DNA of 40,910 nucleotides from Cytophagaceae bacterium (GCA_027487695.1 JAIYDB010000049.1:1-40910); one strand, 5' to 3'. Shown: positions 1-8,680, numbered from the stretch's first letter. Numbers and translations are program-made. The notes: generated by a model not told the origin, from the sequence alone.

Positions 1-345
1 ATTATTTCTTTACAAGTATTATTAGTAATTGTAATGATAATAATTGGATTAAAACTTTTTCAAAATTTTGAAGAGGGAAGAGAAAGACATATTAAATTAA
101 AAGAAATTGCTGTAAATGGAATAATAATCCAAGCAAGAGACCAAGGACGTGGTTGTGGAATGGTAAGGATTCAGAAGAAGAATAAGAGCGAAGAGGATTT
201 TCCTTGTTATTTTTCAACAAAATTAAATACCTCTAATATTAAAATAGGCGATAGCCTAAGTAAGGCAGCGCACAGCGATGAAGTATGGTTCTACCATAAA
301 GAAAATGGCAAATTCATAGTTTACTATATTTCTCAATTACCATAG
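1..345 (+). CDS. Small membrane-anchored protein of unknown function, 5' end outside the window
   Basis: The reading frame is open from base 1 to the TAG at 343-345. An internal ATG at 34 exists, but the codons before it encode a run of Ile, Leu and Val that continues into the residues after it. Together they form one hydrophobic helix, so the gene very probably starts to the left of the window and has an N-terminal membrane anchor. The roughly 90-residue soluble part is lysine-rich with alternating beta-strand-like segments, including a GDSLSK turn and a VWFYHKENGKF segment near the C-terminus. I do not recognise a family. The partial gene is followed by a region of palindromic repeats and has no obvious functional partner here. 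Confidence 0.6.
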   Translation: MISLQVLLVIVMIIIGLKLFQNFEEGRERHIKLKEIAVNGIIIQARDQGRGCGMVRIQKKNKSEEDFPCYFSTKLNTSNIKIGDSLSKAAHSDEVWFYHKENGKFIVYYISQLP

Positions 346-437
346 GACATTATTCTTTCTGATAAATTGACTTTTTTGGCTGGTCGCTTATTTCAGGATT
401 ATACAGCGAAGATATAAAAGGTCATTTGATCGAAAAC

Positions 438-467
438 AACCCCGTAGGGGTGAAATTATTATAGCAA
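438..467 (+). repeat. REP-like palindromic repeat, outer copy, left side
   Basis: This 30-base unit has the palindromic core ACCCCGTAGGGGT followed by a GAAATTATTATAGCAA tail. Its exact reverse complement lies at 1033-1062 on the other side of the transposase gene. The core can fold into a short GC-rich hairpin, as expected for elements mobilised by Y1/RAYT transposases. Confidence 0.85.
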
Positions 468-491
468 CGGATTTGTAACGGGTTGGATCAG

Positions 492-511
492 AACCCCGTA
501 GGGGTGAAAGA
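492..511 (+). repeat. REP-like palindromic repeat, inner copy, left side
   Basis: This 20-base unit shares the ACCCCGTAGGGGT core and the GAAA tail with the copy at 438. It is repeated exactly, in inverted orientation, at 991-1010. It ends three bases from the 3' end of the transposase gene. Confidence 0.85.
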
Positions 512-513
512 TT

Positions 514-972
514 TTACAACCATTCGAATAAGTATTTTTCGTTGTATTCTATTTCCAATTTTTGAAGCATCTCAATATATTCGTCTTTAAATGAGTGTAT
601 TTGATGATGTTGCTTTTGGTTTAGGATATAATTATATACTGAATCTAATTGGGAATGTGCATAAGAAAATGCGCCATACCCTTCTTGCCATTCAAAATTA
701 GATTTTAGATATTTCTTGTTGTTAATGAACTTACTAGAGTTATTTTTAATATCTCTGATTAAATCAGAAACGGACATTGTCGGCGAAAGTCCCACGAGTA
801 TATGAACATGATCTGCCATACCATTTATAACGATAGGTTTTTGATTTTTGGTTTTTATGATACCAGCCATATATTGGAAAACCTCTGGTCGCCAATCTTC
901 GTGTAATAAACAAGCCCTACTTTTTACTGCAAATACATATTGAATATAAATTTGTGAATAGGTGTTAGCCAT
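514..972 (-). mobile_element. tnpA: Y1 (HUH) transposase, IS200/RAYT-like
   Basis: The 152-residue product has the single-domain layout of IS200/IS605 TnpA and REP-associated tyrosine transposases (RAYT). The metal-binding HUH motif is visible as HVH at residues 55-57 (context GMADHVHILVGL). The catalytic tyrosine is most likely Tyr115 in the segment YNYILNQKQHH. These enzymes cut and rejoin single-stranded DNA through a 5'-phosphotyrosine link, guided by hairpins at the element ends. No tnpB accompanies it, and the length matches an intact protein. Two palindromic repeats lie on each side in mirror arrangement, which favours a RAYT/REP association over a classic IS200. The gene starts at ATG 972 and has no recognisable partner genes. 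Confidence 0.85.
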
Positions 973-990
973 TGAATATAAGGTGTTTAT

Positions 991-1010
991 TCTTTCACCC
1001 CTACGGGGTT
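991..1010 (-). repeat. REP-like palindromic repeat, inner copy, right side
   Basis: This is the exact reverse complement of the unit at 492-511. It lies just upstream of the transposase start codon, so it could also influence transposase expression. Confidence 0.85.
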
Positions 1011-1032
1011 TATGGTAGTTTTGGTAATTCGA

Positions 1033-1062
1033 TTGCTATAATAATTTCACCCCTACGGGGTT
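1033..1062 (-). repeat. REP-like palindromic repeat, outer copy, right side
   Basis: This is the exact reverse complement of the 30-base unit at 438-467. The two outer copies may mark the ends of the mobilisable unit. Confidence 0.85.
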
Positions 1063-1190
1063 TATTAGTGTTGTGCTAGTTCGATTTTTGAAACTTAGTC
1101 ATACTTGAGAGATGTAAAAGTAATAGATTTTCTTTTCCCCTATTGTTTCTGGTTCTTAAGATATTAAATCGCAACTTTACATTTCTTAAA

Positions 1191-1221
1191 TGTGGACCAC
1201 GCCTAACTTTTTATATATTTG
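1191..1221 (+). promoter_or_regulatory. Candidate Bacteroidota-type promoter
   Basis: A perfect -7 element TATATTTG (1214-1221, consensus TAnnTTTG) is preceded by 19 bases and a -33-like TGTG (1191-1194, one mismatch to TTTG). Transcription would begin near 1228, about 55 bases before the ATG at 1284. Confidence 0.4.
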
Positions 1222-1283
1222 GGTATGGTAACCTTCAATAGCGAATGCTTAAGTTATAGTCAAACCATAAAACATTTTAGTTT

Positions 1284-1727
1284 ATGAATAGTATTTTAAT
1301 CGTTTTTGCTTTTACTTTTCATATGAAGTATGATTTAAGTACTTCAAATATAAGTAAACCTGCGTATATAATTCAAGATACTACATCAATAACCACTAAG
1401 ACCGATTCAGTTGAAGCATTCAAGACTTTCTATACCTTTTTCTTTTCGAATTTCAATAATCAGATATCTAGAGTTAAGTTTCCTTTAAAATATATTACCA
1501 GTATTGGAACTGGAAATCCTAAAAATGGTACTTCTGTTATGTCTAAATCCAAATGGACATTTTTTGATTTGAAAAAAGCTAATTGGAGTGGAAAGATTCT
1601 TTCAAAGTCTAAGTTTGAGCGTTTGGTTAACTTTCAGGTGGAAGAAACAGGAGTTTATTTCAATTGTAAATTTAAGTTAATTCAGGGTAAGTGGTATTTA
1701 GTTGAAGTTTTTGATGGAAGTACGTAA
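1284..1727 (+). CDS. Exported small protein, DUF4348-like
   Basis: The product is 147 residues. The first 15 residues are hydrophobic and could be a short signal sequence, although no clean cleavage site is visible. The body contains FKTFYTFFFSNFNNQ followed by a RVKFPLKYI segment. This resembles the F..F...FS.D..FQ..RI.FPL pattern of the DUF4348 family of Bacteroidota envelope proteins, which have an NTF2-like fold and unknown role. Alternating strands and a terminal GKWYLVEVFDGS strand fit that fold. I rate the family call as moderate because it rests on the motif only. A candidate promoter lies about 60 bases upstream. The gene appears monocistronic, with 100 bases separating it from the next one. 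Confidence 0.5.
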   Translation: MNSILIVFAFTFHMKYDLSTSNISKPAYIIQDTTSITTKTDSVEAFKTFYTFFFSNFNNQISRVKFPLKYITSIGTGNPKNGTSVMSKSKWTFFDLKKANWSGKILSKSKFERLVNFQVEETGVYFNCKFKLIQGKWYLVEVFDGST

Positions 1728-1827
1728 TTATGCTTTACAATCTTTTCCTTAGTTTTCTTCATTTGCCATTGTAAAGCAAAAATGCTTAGTTTGTATAAAG
1801 TTGTTTAAATAGTTAATTTTCAAACCT

Positions 1828-2370
1828 ATGGAAATCGAGTTGAAAGAAGGAAAAGATATTGGTGATGCCCCTTTGAATAAGTTAATCGCAATTGATTTTA
1901 ACTCTGGTAAAACTAGAATGGAAGGTATTTTGCTTTCAAGAAACAAAGACTGGTCATTGTTTCTTGATGTTGTTGGTGATTACGTGATTGATGGTTTTGC
2001 ATTAGTTAATAATAAGCACATCAGAAAATGGCAAAGAGATGAGAAGGAAATATTTACAGAAAAAGTTATTAAGGCAAAAGGATATAGTAGTGTTCTGCCT
2101 TTTACTATTGAACATTTAGACACACAACAGATTTTTGAACAGTTACAAAAGGAGCTCTTAGTGTCAGTCGATGTATATCGTAATGACGTAATTTTTGTAG
2201 GTAAAATAGTTGAGATAAAGGCTAAAAGCATTGTTCTAAAACAAATAAACACCAAAGGCCTTTGGTTAGAAACTGAATCTTATACCTATCAAAGCATATG
2301 GATAGTTAAAATTGGAACTGATTATTCGAATTCGCTAACAGCGTATATGAAAGAATATAATCTATACTAA
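1828..2370 (+). CDS. Protein of unknown function with two repeated beta-barrel-like halves
   Basis: The product is 180 residues, cytoplasmic by composition, with no signal peptide or membrane segment. I do not recognise a named family. Two halves look related. Residues about 15-70 (GILLSRNKDWSLFLDVVGDY, then VIDGFALVNNKHIRKW) and about 115-170 (VGKIVEIKAKSIVLKQINTK, then LETESYTYQSIWIVKIG) share one pattern. In each, a strand starts with G and ends in 'i.L', then comes a connector, then a strand ending in 'I.Ki'. Such a pattern is seen in Sm-like or other small beta-barrel folds, so the protein may be an internally duplicated barrel. This is inference from pattern, not a family match. Neighbours give no functional hint. 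Confidence 0.5.
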   Translation: MEIELKEGKDIGDAPLNKLIAIDFNSGKTRMEGILLSRNKDWSLFLDVVGDYVIDGFALVNNKHIRKWQRDEKEIFTEKVIKAKGYSSVLPFTIEHLDTQQIFEQLQKELLVSVDVYRNDVIFVGKIVEIKAKSIVLKQINTKGLWLETESYTYQSIWIVKIGTDYSNSLTAYMKEYNLY

Positions 2371-2472
2371 AGGATATTTGCTCGCCAGCTTTTAGTATTT
2401 CCATATACCTTTCGGCTAAAGCTAAGTATCACCCTAACCTCCCAACAAGTTATAACCTGTGGCACCCCTCCC

Positions 2473-2500
2473 AAAAAAATACCCTTAGTTTCCTAAGGGT
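2473..2500 (-). terminator. Rho-independent terminator of the biotin carboxylase gene
   Basis: An 8-bp stem ACCCTTAG/CTAAGGGT with a four-base loop (2481-2500) is followed on the minus strand by a run of seven T (plus-strand A at 2473-2479). It lies 11 bases after the stop codon of the minus-strand gene. Confidence 0.8.
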
Positions 2501-2511
2501 AAATATTCTTT

Positions 2512-4026
2512 CTAGTTCCTAAACTCGGCTCGTTCTTGTTTCCAAACGCTGGCGGTGGCGGCGGGTAATTCTTGGAAGCCTAAGGGTTCTGTTTTGCTTA
2601 GGGCTTGTGCCGTAATATAGGCTGCTACTTCTAAGGCATCGTTGGTTAGGGTTTCAACCAATACTTCTGGGGTATAGTGTTGTGCCACAAAACCTGTGGT
2701 GAACTTACCACTGATAAAATCAGGGTGCTTCAATACAAACTTACAAAAGCCTAAAGTATTCTGAATACCTGTAATCTTGTAATCGGCAATGGCTCTCAGC
2801 ATACGAGCAATGGCCTGCTCTCTGGTGCCAGCGTGCACAATAAGCTTGGCAATCATAGGGTCATAGTAAATAGGGATTTCCATACCTTCTTCAAAGCCAT
2901 CATCTACCCGAATACCTGGTCCTGCGGGACGCTGATACCTTTCTAACTTGCCAATATCTGGCATAAAGTTATTGGCAGGGTCTTCGGCATATACCCTTAT
3001 TTCAATACTATGGCCGTGTATTTTTAAGTCTTCTTGCTTGATTGATAGTGGGTGACCTTCCGCAATGCGAATCATCTCGCGTACTAAATCAACCCCTGTA
3101 ATCATTTCCGTAACAGGGTGTTCCACCTGCAAACGGGTATTCATTTCAAGGAAATAGAAGTTCAGGTTTTCGTCCATCACAAACTCAACCGTACCCGCAC
3201 CGTAATAATTAACCGATCTAGCGGCACTTACGGCAGCCTTACCCATCGCTTCCCTCACTTCAGGAGTAAGAACAGGGCTAGGTGCTTCTTCTACTACTTT
3301 TTGGTGCCTACGTTGCACGCTACATTCACGCTCAAATAGGTATATGATATTACCGTGCTTATCGCCAAGTACTTGAATTTCAATGTGCTTCGGATTGGTA
3401 ATGTATTTCTCAATAAAAACAGAGCTATCCCCAAACGACGATTTAGCTTCCGATACTGCTCTTTCTAATTGCTCATCAAATTCTGCCTCGTTTTCAACCA
3501 CGCGCATACCTTTTCCACCGCCACCTGCACTGGCTTTAATCAACACAGGATACCCGATTTCTAGGCATTTGGCTTTTGCTTCTTCAAGGTTATCTAAGGC
3601 AGTAGCCATACCCGGCACTAGGGGAGTACCGTAGCCTTTCACAGCGTTTTTGGCGGCTAACTTGCTACCCATTACCTCAATAGCGTGTGCCGATGGTCCT
3701 ACGAAAAGCATCCCAGCATCTTCCACCATTTGGCTAAAGTTGGCATTTTCAGAAAGGAAACCATAACCAGGATGTATGGCATCTACGCCAAGGGTTAAGG
3801 CAGCTTCAATAATTTTATCGGCACGTAGGTAGCTTTCACTACTCGGCGGAGGTCCAAGCAAAACAGCCTCATCGGCATAATGAACGTGAGGCGATTGCCT
3901 ATCGGCTTCGCTATATACGGCAACAGTAGCAATGCCCATTTCCTTGGCGGTACGCATTACCCTCAGGGCAATTTCGCCACGGTTGGCCACTAAAAGTTTC
4001 TTGATTGTTCTCAAAGGTGTATTCAT
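2512..4026 (-). CDS. accC: Acyl-CoA (acetyl/propionyl) carboxylase biotin carboxylase subunit
   Basis: This 504-residue protein is a biotin carboxylase. It uses ATP and bicarbonate to carboxylate biotin on a carrier protein, the first half-reaction of acetyl- or propionyl-CoA carboxylase. Visible signatures are the N-terminal KKLLVANRGEIALRV pre-ATP-grasp segment, HPGYGFLSENA, the glycine-rich ATP lid KASAGGGGKGM, EKYITNPKHIEIQVLGD, the metal/catalytic FLEMNTRLQVEHPVTE and the C-terminal Biotin_carb_C domain. It is about 50 residues longer than E. coli AccC and has no fused biotinyl domain, typical of Bacteroidota acyl-CoA carboxylases whose carrier and carboxyltransferase subunits are separate. 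Those partners are not adjacent, so acetyl- versus propionyl-CoA specificity cannot be decided. The gene is a single unit with its own terminator. Confidence 0.9.
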   Translation of the reverse strand: MNTPLRTIKKLLVANRGEIALRVMRTAKEMGIATVAVYSEADRQSPHVHYADEAVLLGPPPSSESYLRADKIIEAALTLGVDAIHPGYGFLSENANFSQMVEDAGMLFVGPSAHAIEVMGSKLAAKNAVKGYGTPLVPGMATALDNLEEAKAKCLEIGYPVLIKASAGGGGKGMRVVENEAEFDEQLERAVSEAKSSFGDSSVFIEKYITNPKHIEIQVLGDKHGNIIYLFERECSVQRRHQKVVEEAPSPVLTPEVREAMGKAAVSAARSVNYYGAGTVEFVMDENLNFYFLEMNTRLQVEHPVTEMITGVDLVREMIRIAEGHPLSIKQEDLKIHGHSIEIRVYAEDPANNFMPDIGKLERYQRPAGPGIRVDDGFEEGMEIPIYYDPMIAKLIVHAGTREQAIARMLRAIADYKITGIQNTLGFCKFVLKHPDFISGKFTTGFVAQHYTPEVLVETLTNDALEVAAYITAQALSKTEPLGFQELPAATASVWKQERAEFRN

Positions 4027-4073
4027 CGGGAATTAAGAAGTACAAATATGCACTTTTCAGGCTTTTAATTGCA

Positions 4074-4114
4074 TAAAAAAAGCAGCACCCAAGCGTATTA
4101 CTTTGGGTGCTGCT
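4074..4114 (-). terminator. Rho-independent terminator of the DUF2723 gene
   Basis: A 12-bp perfect stem (4081-4092 pairing with 4103-4114, core AGCAGCACCCAA) with a ten-base loop is followed on the minus strand by seven T residues. It lies 34 bases past the stop codon of the gene at 4148-7135. Confidence 0.85.
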
Positions 4115-4147
4115 ATATGTTTTTCAGAGATTGCTCCGATAATTAGA

Positions 4148-7135
4148 TTAATCTAGTTCGCCTTGGTTCTGATCTGGCGGCAATAAAGCAGAGTTCTTTT
4201 CCAACAATGCCTTGTACTTATCGGCAGTGGCATTATCGCCAGCTTGGGCAAAGCTCATATACAGTTCCTGTAAAATGTACAGGTTGTTCTGTATTTCACC
4301 TTCATTACGTTGACCAGGTTGGCTGTAGTAAGAAAGTATCTGTTCAGATCTGGCAGCCATAATACTAGCAATTTCTTTTGCTTCTTTAGCCATGCCTACT
4401 TTCATCATAAACAACACAAAACGTGGCGTATAAGGATCGTAAGGGATGGTTTTATCTGGCATAATCTCAAAGCACTTCTTAATTACTGCTTTAGCTTCTT
4501 CGTTTTTGCCTTCGTTAATAAGTGCCTCGGTTAAGCGTTGGAAGCTCATACGTAAGCTTAATGGGAACCTGCGGTAGTTCTCATCGAAGTATGCGTTAGG
4601 GTCGTTCAGACCTCTGTAAGCGTATTCCTTCATTAACTTGTTGTACATCACGGTGGTATTTACTGCACCTTGTGAAGCACCAGGAATCTTTATAGGTAGT
4701 AAGCGGTAAGCTAAACCTTCCATTACCATCGATTCTTTCAAGCCTAGGTAGTTGCTACCACTTAAAGAACTTGCAAAGTAAATAGGACGCTTCCAGCCAG
4801 TAGCTGCATTGGTAGCAATCATATCTAACATTAACAGGTCGTTCTTTACAATAGCACCTCTGCCCCAGTTAATATCTAACTTGCTCACCATAAACTGCTT
4901 GAATTGTTCTGGAACAATACCAGATGCAATAACAGCAGCAGTGTCAATAGTTACTTTGAACTTATTGGTAGGAACTATATTCACGTTCATACCATTTTGA
5001 AGCTGACGAGATAAGCTACCATCGCCAGAACCTAATAACTTAATGAAGTTAGCTAGCTCTAATTCACGACCATAAATAGGTGAGCTTTCGTCCATTGGTA
5101 AGTACTCATTAGTACCCTGACCAATTTGATCGTTAGGTAAGCTGATAGGTAAACCATCAGACTCATATACCTTGTTCTTCATTTGAACGCCGTACCAGTG
5201 TGTGCCTAATAAGCTTAGGTTACAAACACGCACATCCGTTCTGAAGCCTTCTACCTCTTGTACATACCAAAGAGGGAAAGTATCGTTATCGCCACCAGTG
5301 AATAGGATTGCGTTTTTCTCGCAAGAGGCAAGCATATTTCTTGCACTATCTACAGAATGGAAACGGTTATGACGGTCGTGATCGTCCCAGCCTTCTTTCG
5401 CCATAATTGCCGGAGCAACAAAGCCAACCAATGCGGCAACTAAAACCACAGGACCAGCCATTTTAGTAAGTTTGGCAATACCTACCACACCTAAACCAAT
5501 CCACATTGCAAAGGCATAAGTTGCACCCGTAAAGGCATAATCACGCTCACGAGGTTCAGCAGGCGGCGGGTTAGCAAATATAATTAGGGCTATACCAGTG
5601 GTAAAGAATAGGGTTAATACTACTAACCAGTTTCTTTCATCCTTCAATAACTGATAGATCAAACCAATAATACCTAAGATAAGTGGAATAGCGAAGAACC
5701 TATTTCTAGCTTTGTTTTGCGCTACTTGTTCAGGAATACCATCATCACTACCTAGGAAAAGTACTCCGTCGTCTTGAACATCGCCGGCTTTACCAATAAA
5801 GTTCCAACCCAAATACCTGAAGAACATGTGTCCTATTTGGTATTTGAAGAAGAAAGAGAAGTTAGCACCACCAGAAGGCTTTCTGCTTGGGTCTTCAGGT
5901 AATTTAACCCACTGCTTATAAGCTTGAATATGCCCTGGTTGTTGGCTATATAAACGAGGGAAGAAAACTTTATCCTTATCGGCATATACGTTTTCAATCT
6001 TATGATCGGCAATTACGTACTTATCGCCTTTCTTTACATAGATAGCATCGCCTTGCTTTTGCTCAATAGGTTGTGCATTGTATTGCGGACCACGAAGAAT
6101 AGGACGATCGCCGTATTGCTCACGCTTTAAGTATGATACGAAGCTGATTACATCAGAAGGATCGTTCTCGTTAATTGGAGGATTGAAGTTAGAGCGAACT
6201 AAGATCACGCCATAACTCGCATAGCCAATCATAATAAACAACAACGAAAGCATACCGAGTTTTAACTCGTACTTATTGTTTTTGATAGCGTAAAGCAAAC
6301 CATAAATCATCCCGCCAATAACAGCAAGGAAGAATATGATAGTACCTGTATTGAATGGTAGCCCAATTGAGTTTTTGCTGAAAATTTCAATTTTAGCAGC
6401 AATACTTGGCAAGCCAGGAATAATTACTGATTGAATTAAGAATATACCGCCATATCCAGCAACAAAAGCAAGCACGGTACCCATAGCGGTTGGCTTGTAC
6501 TTTTTAAAGTAGTAGATGAATGCTAACGATGGAACAGCTAGTAACGATAGTAAGTGAACACCAATGCTCAAACCAATTACATAAGCAATAAAAATAAGCC
6601 ACTTATCGGCGTTTTCTTCTTCAGCAATAGAATCCCACTTCATTACCGCCCAGAATACGATGGCTGTAAATAGAGAAGAAGCTGCGTAAACTTCTGCTTC
6701 TACACCACTGAACCAGAAACTATCTGAAAAAGTATAGGCCGTAGCACCTACAGCACCTGCTGCAATTACTAAAACTTGATCCCAAAGCGGTAGGTTTCCC
6801 GGTTTAGTATCCTTTTTAACTAGGCGAGTGGCCAGGTAAACAATACTCCAGTATAAAAATGGAATGGTGAAAGCACTACAAAGTGCACTTACCATGTTCA
6901 CATAATAGGCAACTTGAGTTACATCGTCGCCTGCTAATAAACTGAACATTCTGCCAATCATCAAGAACAATGGCGCACCCGGAGGGTGAGGAACCATTAA
7001 CTTGTATGATACAGCAATGAACTCTCCACAATCCCAGAAGCTTGCAGTAGGCTCCATTGTAGAGATGTAAGTAAAAGCTGCAATTCCAAATACCGCCCAA
7101 CCGACGATATTATTCCATAATTTAAAATTTTGCAT
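4148..7135 (-). CDS. DUF2723 family membrane protein, O-mannosyltransferase-like, with C-terminal TPR-like region
   Basis: The product is 995 residues. The N-terminal segment contains FWDCGEFIA (Asp35, Glu38) and PHPPGAPLFLMIGR, hallmarks of DUF2723. This GT-C-like family includes human TMEM260 and is thought to transfer mannose from a lipid donor to exported proteins. About ten or more membrane helices fill residues 10-620, interrupted by a loop with PRERDYAF. The large C-terminal part contains GGDNDTFPLWYVQ and GTHWYGVQMK, followed by helical TPR-like segments to the end. This suits a role in periplasmic protein O-glycosylation, which is widespread in Bacteroidota, but the exact sugar and acceptor are inferred. 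It is a single-gene unit with its own strong terminator, and no glycosylation partner gene lies nearby. Confidence 0.85.
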   Translation of the reverse strand: MQNFKLWNNIVGWAVFGIAAFTYISTMEPTASFWDCGEFIAVSYKLMVPHPPGAPLFLMIGRMFSLLAGDDVTQVAYYVNMVSALCSAFTIPFLYWSIVYLATRLVKKDTKPGNLPLWDQVLVIAAGAVGATAYTFSDSFWFSGVEAEVYAASSLFTAIVFWAVMKWDSIAEEENADKWLIFIAYVIGLSIGVHLLSLLAVPSLAFIYYFKKYKPTAMGTVLAFVAGYGGIFLIQSVIIPGLPSIAAKIEIFSKNSIGLPFNTGTIIFFLAVIGGMIYGLLYAIKNNKYELKLGMLSLLFIMIGYASYGVILVRSNFNPPINENDPSDVISFVSYLKREQYGDRPILRGPQYNAQPIEQKQGDAIYVKKGDKYVIADHKIENVYADKDKVFFPRLYSQQPGHIQAYKQWVKLPEDPSRKPSGGANFSFFFKYQIGHMFFRYLGWNFIGKAGDVQDDGVLFLGSDDGIPEQVAQNKARNRFFAIPLILGIIGLIYQLLKDERNWLVVLTLFFTTGIALIIFANPPPAEPRERDYAFTGATYAFAMWIGLGVVGIAKLTKMAGPVVLVAALVGFVAPAIMAKEGWDDHDRHNRFHSVDSARNMLASCEKNAILFTGGDNDTFPLWYVQEVEGFRTDVRVCNLSLLGTHWYGVQMKNKVYESDGLPISLPNDQIGQGTNEYLPMDESSPIYGRELELANFIKLLGSGDGSLSRQLQNGMNVNIVPTNKFKVTIDTAAVIASGIVPEQFKQFMVSKLDINWGRGAIVKNDLLMLDMIATNAATGWKRPIYFASSLSGSNYLGLKESMVMEGLAYRLLPIKIPGASQGAVNTTVMYNKLMKEYAYRGLNDPNAYFDENYRRFPLSLRMSFQRLTEALINEGKNEEAKAVIKKCFEIMPDKTIPYDPYTPRFVLFMMKVGMAKEAKEIASIMAARSEQILSYYSQPGQRNEGEIQNNLYILQELYMSFAQAGDNATADKYKALLEKNSALLPPDQNQGELD

Positions 7136-7254
7136 CAGTTATTAACCACGTAATAAAGTGGCAAGTTAAAGGAACCAACGTATATTAAGCCAATTGAATT
7201 TTACAATTCACTTAAAAAATGCTGATTTTTTTAATAATCGCCCTTTTTTTATAG

Positions 7255-8568
7255 TTAAGGCACCAAAATTTGCTGCACTTTTTGAGTCTTATCAGTGGTT
7301 ACTGCCAAAGTATACAGACCTTTAGGTAACGAAGGGATGGGCTGAAAAGTTCCACGTGAAGCATTTAGTTTTATTTCTTGACCCAAGCAATTTCTCAAGG
7401 TAGTTTTATAGGGCATTGAAGAACTTATCTGGAAACCGCTGAGCTGGTTGTTTTCATTGATAAGCTTTACGGTGATTTCTTCCTTTTCAAAAGTTGTTTT
7501 GGCTGATGTAGGGCGGCACACTACCAAGTTCACTCTTTTCCAAAGTTCATTTACATAAGTAAAGGGTACTAAACTGGTGCCATCGTCTTCACCCATTCGC
7601 ACTACTATTAGCTTTTGACTTGGTACTAGCGATAATATTTGACCATCCTTTCCAATGGCGGCAACCATATCAGCAGGGGCATCTGGCGCGTAACTTCCTC
7701 TAAATTCAAGTTGCGATTGTGGCACTCTATAACTTTCTTGACCATTGAGCCACCATAGGTATCCGTACGACTTATTTATAGTATTACTCGGTCTAGTCAG
7801 AGCGTTGAAATAGGAAGTATCGGTCATAATTTGGGTATTGTTCCAACGTCCACCTGCTTGCATTAAAATCCCAAAACGTGCCATAGATCTGGCAGTGCTA
7901 AAGTAAACATTGTTGTAACCAACCGGAAAAAACAACCCAGTCATCCCCGTGATGTTCTTTACTCTTTGTGTAAAAAATTGATTAAGTGTTTGTCCTGAGG
8001 CCCCTTCAATTACCCCATCTAATATAGTATAGGGACCATTATGATAAGCCCAACGGGTATTCGGTGCTGCTAGATAACGCAGACAAGACGGTAGGGTGCA
8101 AAAATCGTCAGGTACTCTATCGTCTAACCCTGTAGTCATTGTTAGTTGATGCCTAATGGTGATAGCTCTTTCTTGTGCAGGCGTACAGCTGGTCCATCCT
8201 CTACCTAAAAACCGTGAACTGGAATCCGATATCCGCAACCTGTTTTCTTGTTGAGCCAATCCCACACAAAAGGCAGTAATTGTTTTGCCAGCACTAGCCC
8301 ATTGCCAAGCACTATCTTGTCTAAAGGTTCCGAAGTATCGCTCTACCACTATTTTGCCATCCTTCAGAATAAGAAAGGCTTTGGTATTGGTGGCTTGTAA
8401 ATAGTTATAAAGCGTATCTAAATTTTGGGTGCACCAGCCTAAACTATCAGGATTCGTTTGCTCCCAAGCCCCAACATTATTTGCTGGAGGGAAGTACATT
8501 TGCTGGGCTTGTGCAGTAATTCCAACAAGGTTAAACAATAGAACCCCTAAAATCCGTTTTATATTCAT
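7255..8568 (-). CDS. Exported serine hydrolase (class C beta-lactamase fold) with T9SS sorting domain
   Basis: The product is 437 residues. A signal peptide (MNIKRILGVLLFNLVGITAQA) is followed by a beta-lactamase/penicillin-binding-like domain. The nucleophile motif SxxK is visible as SAGK (Ser92-Lys95) and the second motif YxN as YHN (Tyr175-Asn177). The sequences AFLILKDGKIVVERYFG and YGYLWWLNG are typical of the family, which includes esterases and D-amino peptidases as well as beta-lactamases, so antibiotic resistance should not be assumed. The last 70 residues (LRNCLGQEI..., then LPKGLYTLAVTT..KVQQILVP) have the look of a type IX secretion C-terminal sorting domain. The enzyme is therefore probably secreted or surface-attached. 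It is divergently oriented from the lipoprotein gene at 8681. Confidence 0.85.
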   Translation of the reverse strand: MNIKRILGVLLFNLVGITAQAQQMYFPPANNVGAWEQTNPDSLGWCTQNLDTLYNYLQATNTKAFLILKDGKIVVERYFGTFRQDSAWQWASAGKTITAFCVGLAQQENRLRISDSSSRFLGRGWTSCTPAQERAITIRHQLTMTTGLDDRVPDDFCTLPSCLRYLAAPNTRWAYHNGPYTILDGVIEGASGQTLNQFFTQRVKNITGMTGLFFPVGYNNVYFSTARSMARFGILMQAGGRWNNTQIMTDTSYFNALTRPSNTINKSYGYLWWLNGQESYRVPQSQLEFRGSYAPDAPADMVAAIGKDGQILSLVPSQKLIVVRMGEDDGTSLVPFTYVNELWKRVNLVVCRPTSAKTTFEKEEITVKLINENNQLSGFQISSSMPYKTTLRNCLGQEIKLNASRGTFQPIPSLPKGLYTLAVTTDKTQKVQQILVP

Positions 8569-8615
8569 AACCGTATATTTATTGGGTTAGAGTTATTAAG
8601 TAGGCATTAGTTTAA

Positions 8616-8648
8616 TTTGCTGAAATAAATATACGCTATCTATATTGT
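8616..8648 (+). promoter_or_regulatory. Possible promoter for the thioredoxin-NHL gene
   Basis: TTTG (8616-8619) and TATATTGT (8641-8648) resemble the -33 and -7 elements, but the spacer is 21 rather than 19 and the -7 has two mismatches. If real, transcription starts near 8655. That would exclude the TTG at 8645 as start codon and support the TTG at 8681. Confidence 0.3.
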
Positions 8649-8680
8649 ATATTTCCGAGATTAAACCAGAACAACTTACA

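Larger units (their letters stand above)
973..1283. other. Intergenic region with two palindromes and a candidate promoter
   Basis: This 311-base stretch contains the two right-hand REP-like repeats (991-1010 and 1033-1062) and a candidate promoter at 1191-1221 reading toward the gene at 1284. The rest is AT-rich, and I see no coding potential or RNA gene in it. Confidence 0.6.

Noticed and set aside
438-1062. Possible CRISPR array from repeated GC-rich palindromes
   Set aside because: Only four copies, in opposite orientations, irregularly spaced and divided by a transposase gene. They are REP-like units.
2980-3640. Plus-strand frames inside the biotin carboxylase gene
   Set aside because: They are antisense shadows of a well-conserved coding sequence and carry no motif.
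7136-7254. Terminator after the serine hydrolase gene
   Set aside because: The stretch is rich in A and T runs but contains only a 5-bp weak stem, which is not enough to call a terminator.
7255-8568. Antibiotic-resistance beta-lactamase
   Set aside because: The SxxK and YxN motifs define the fold, but most family members with a T9SS domain are peptidases or esterases, and nothing in the sequence points to beta-lactam hydrolysis.
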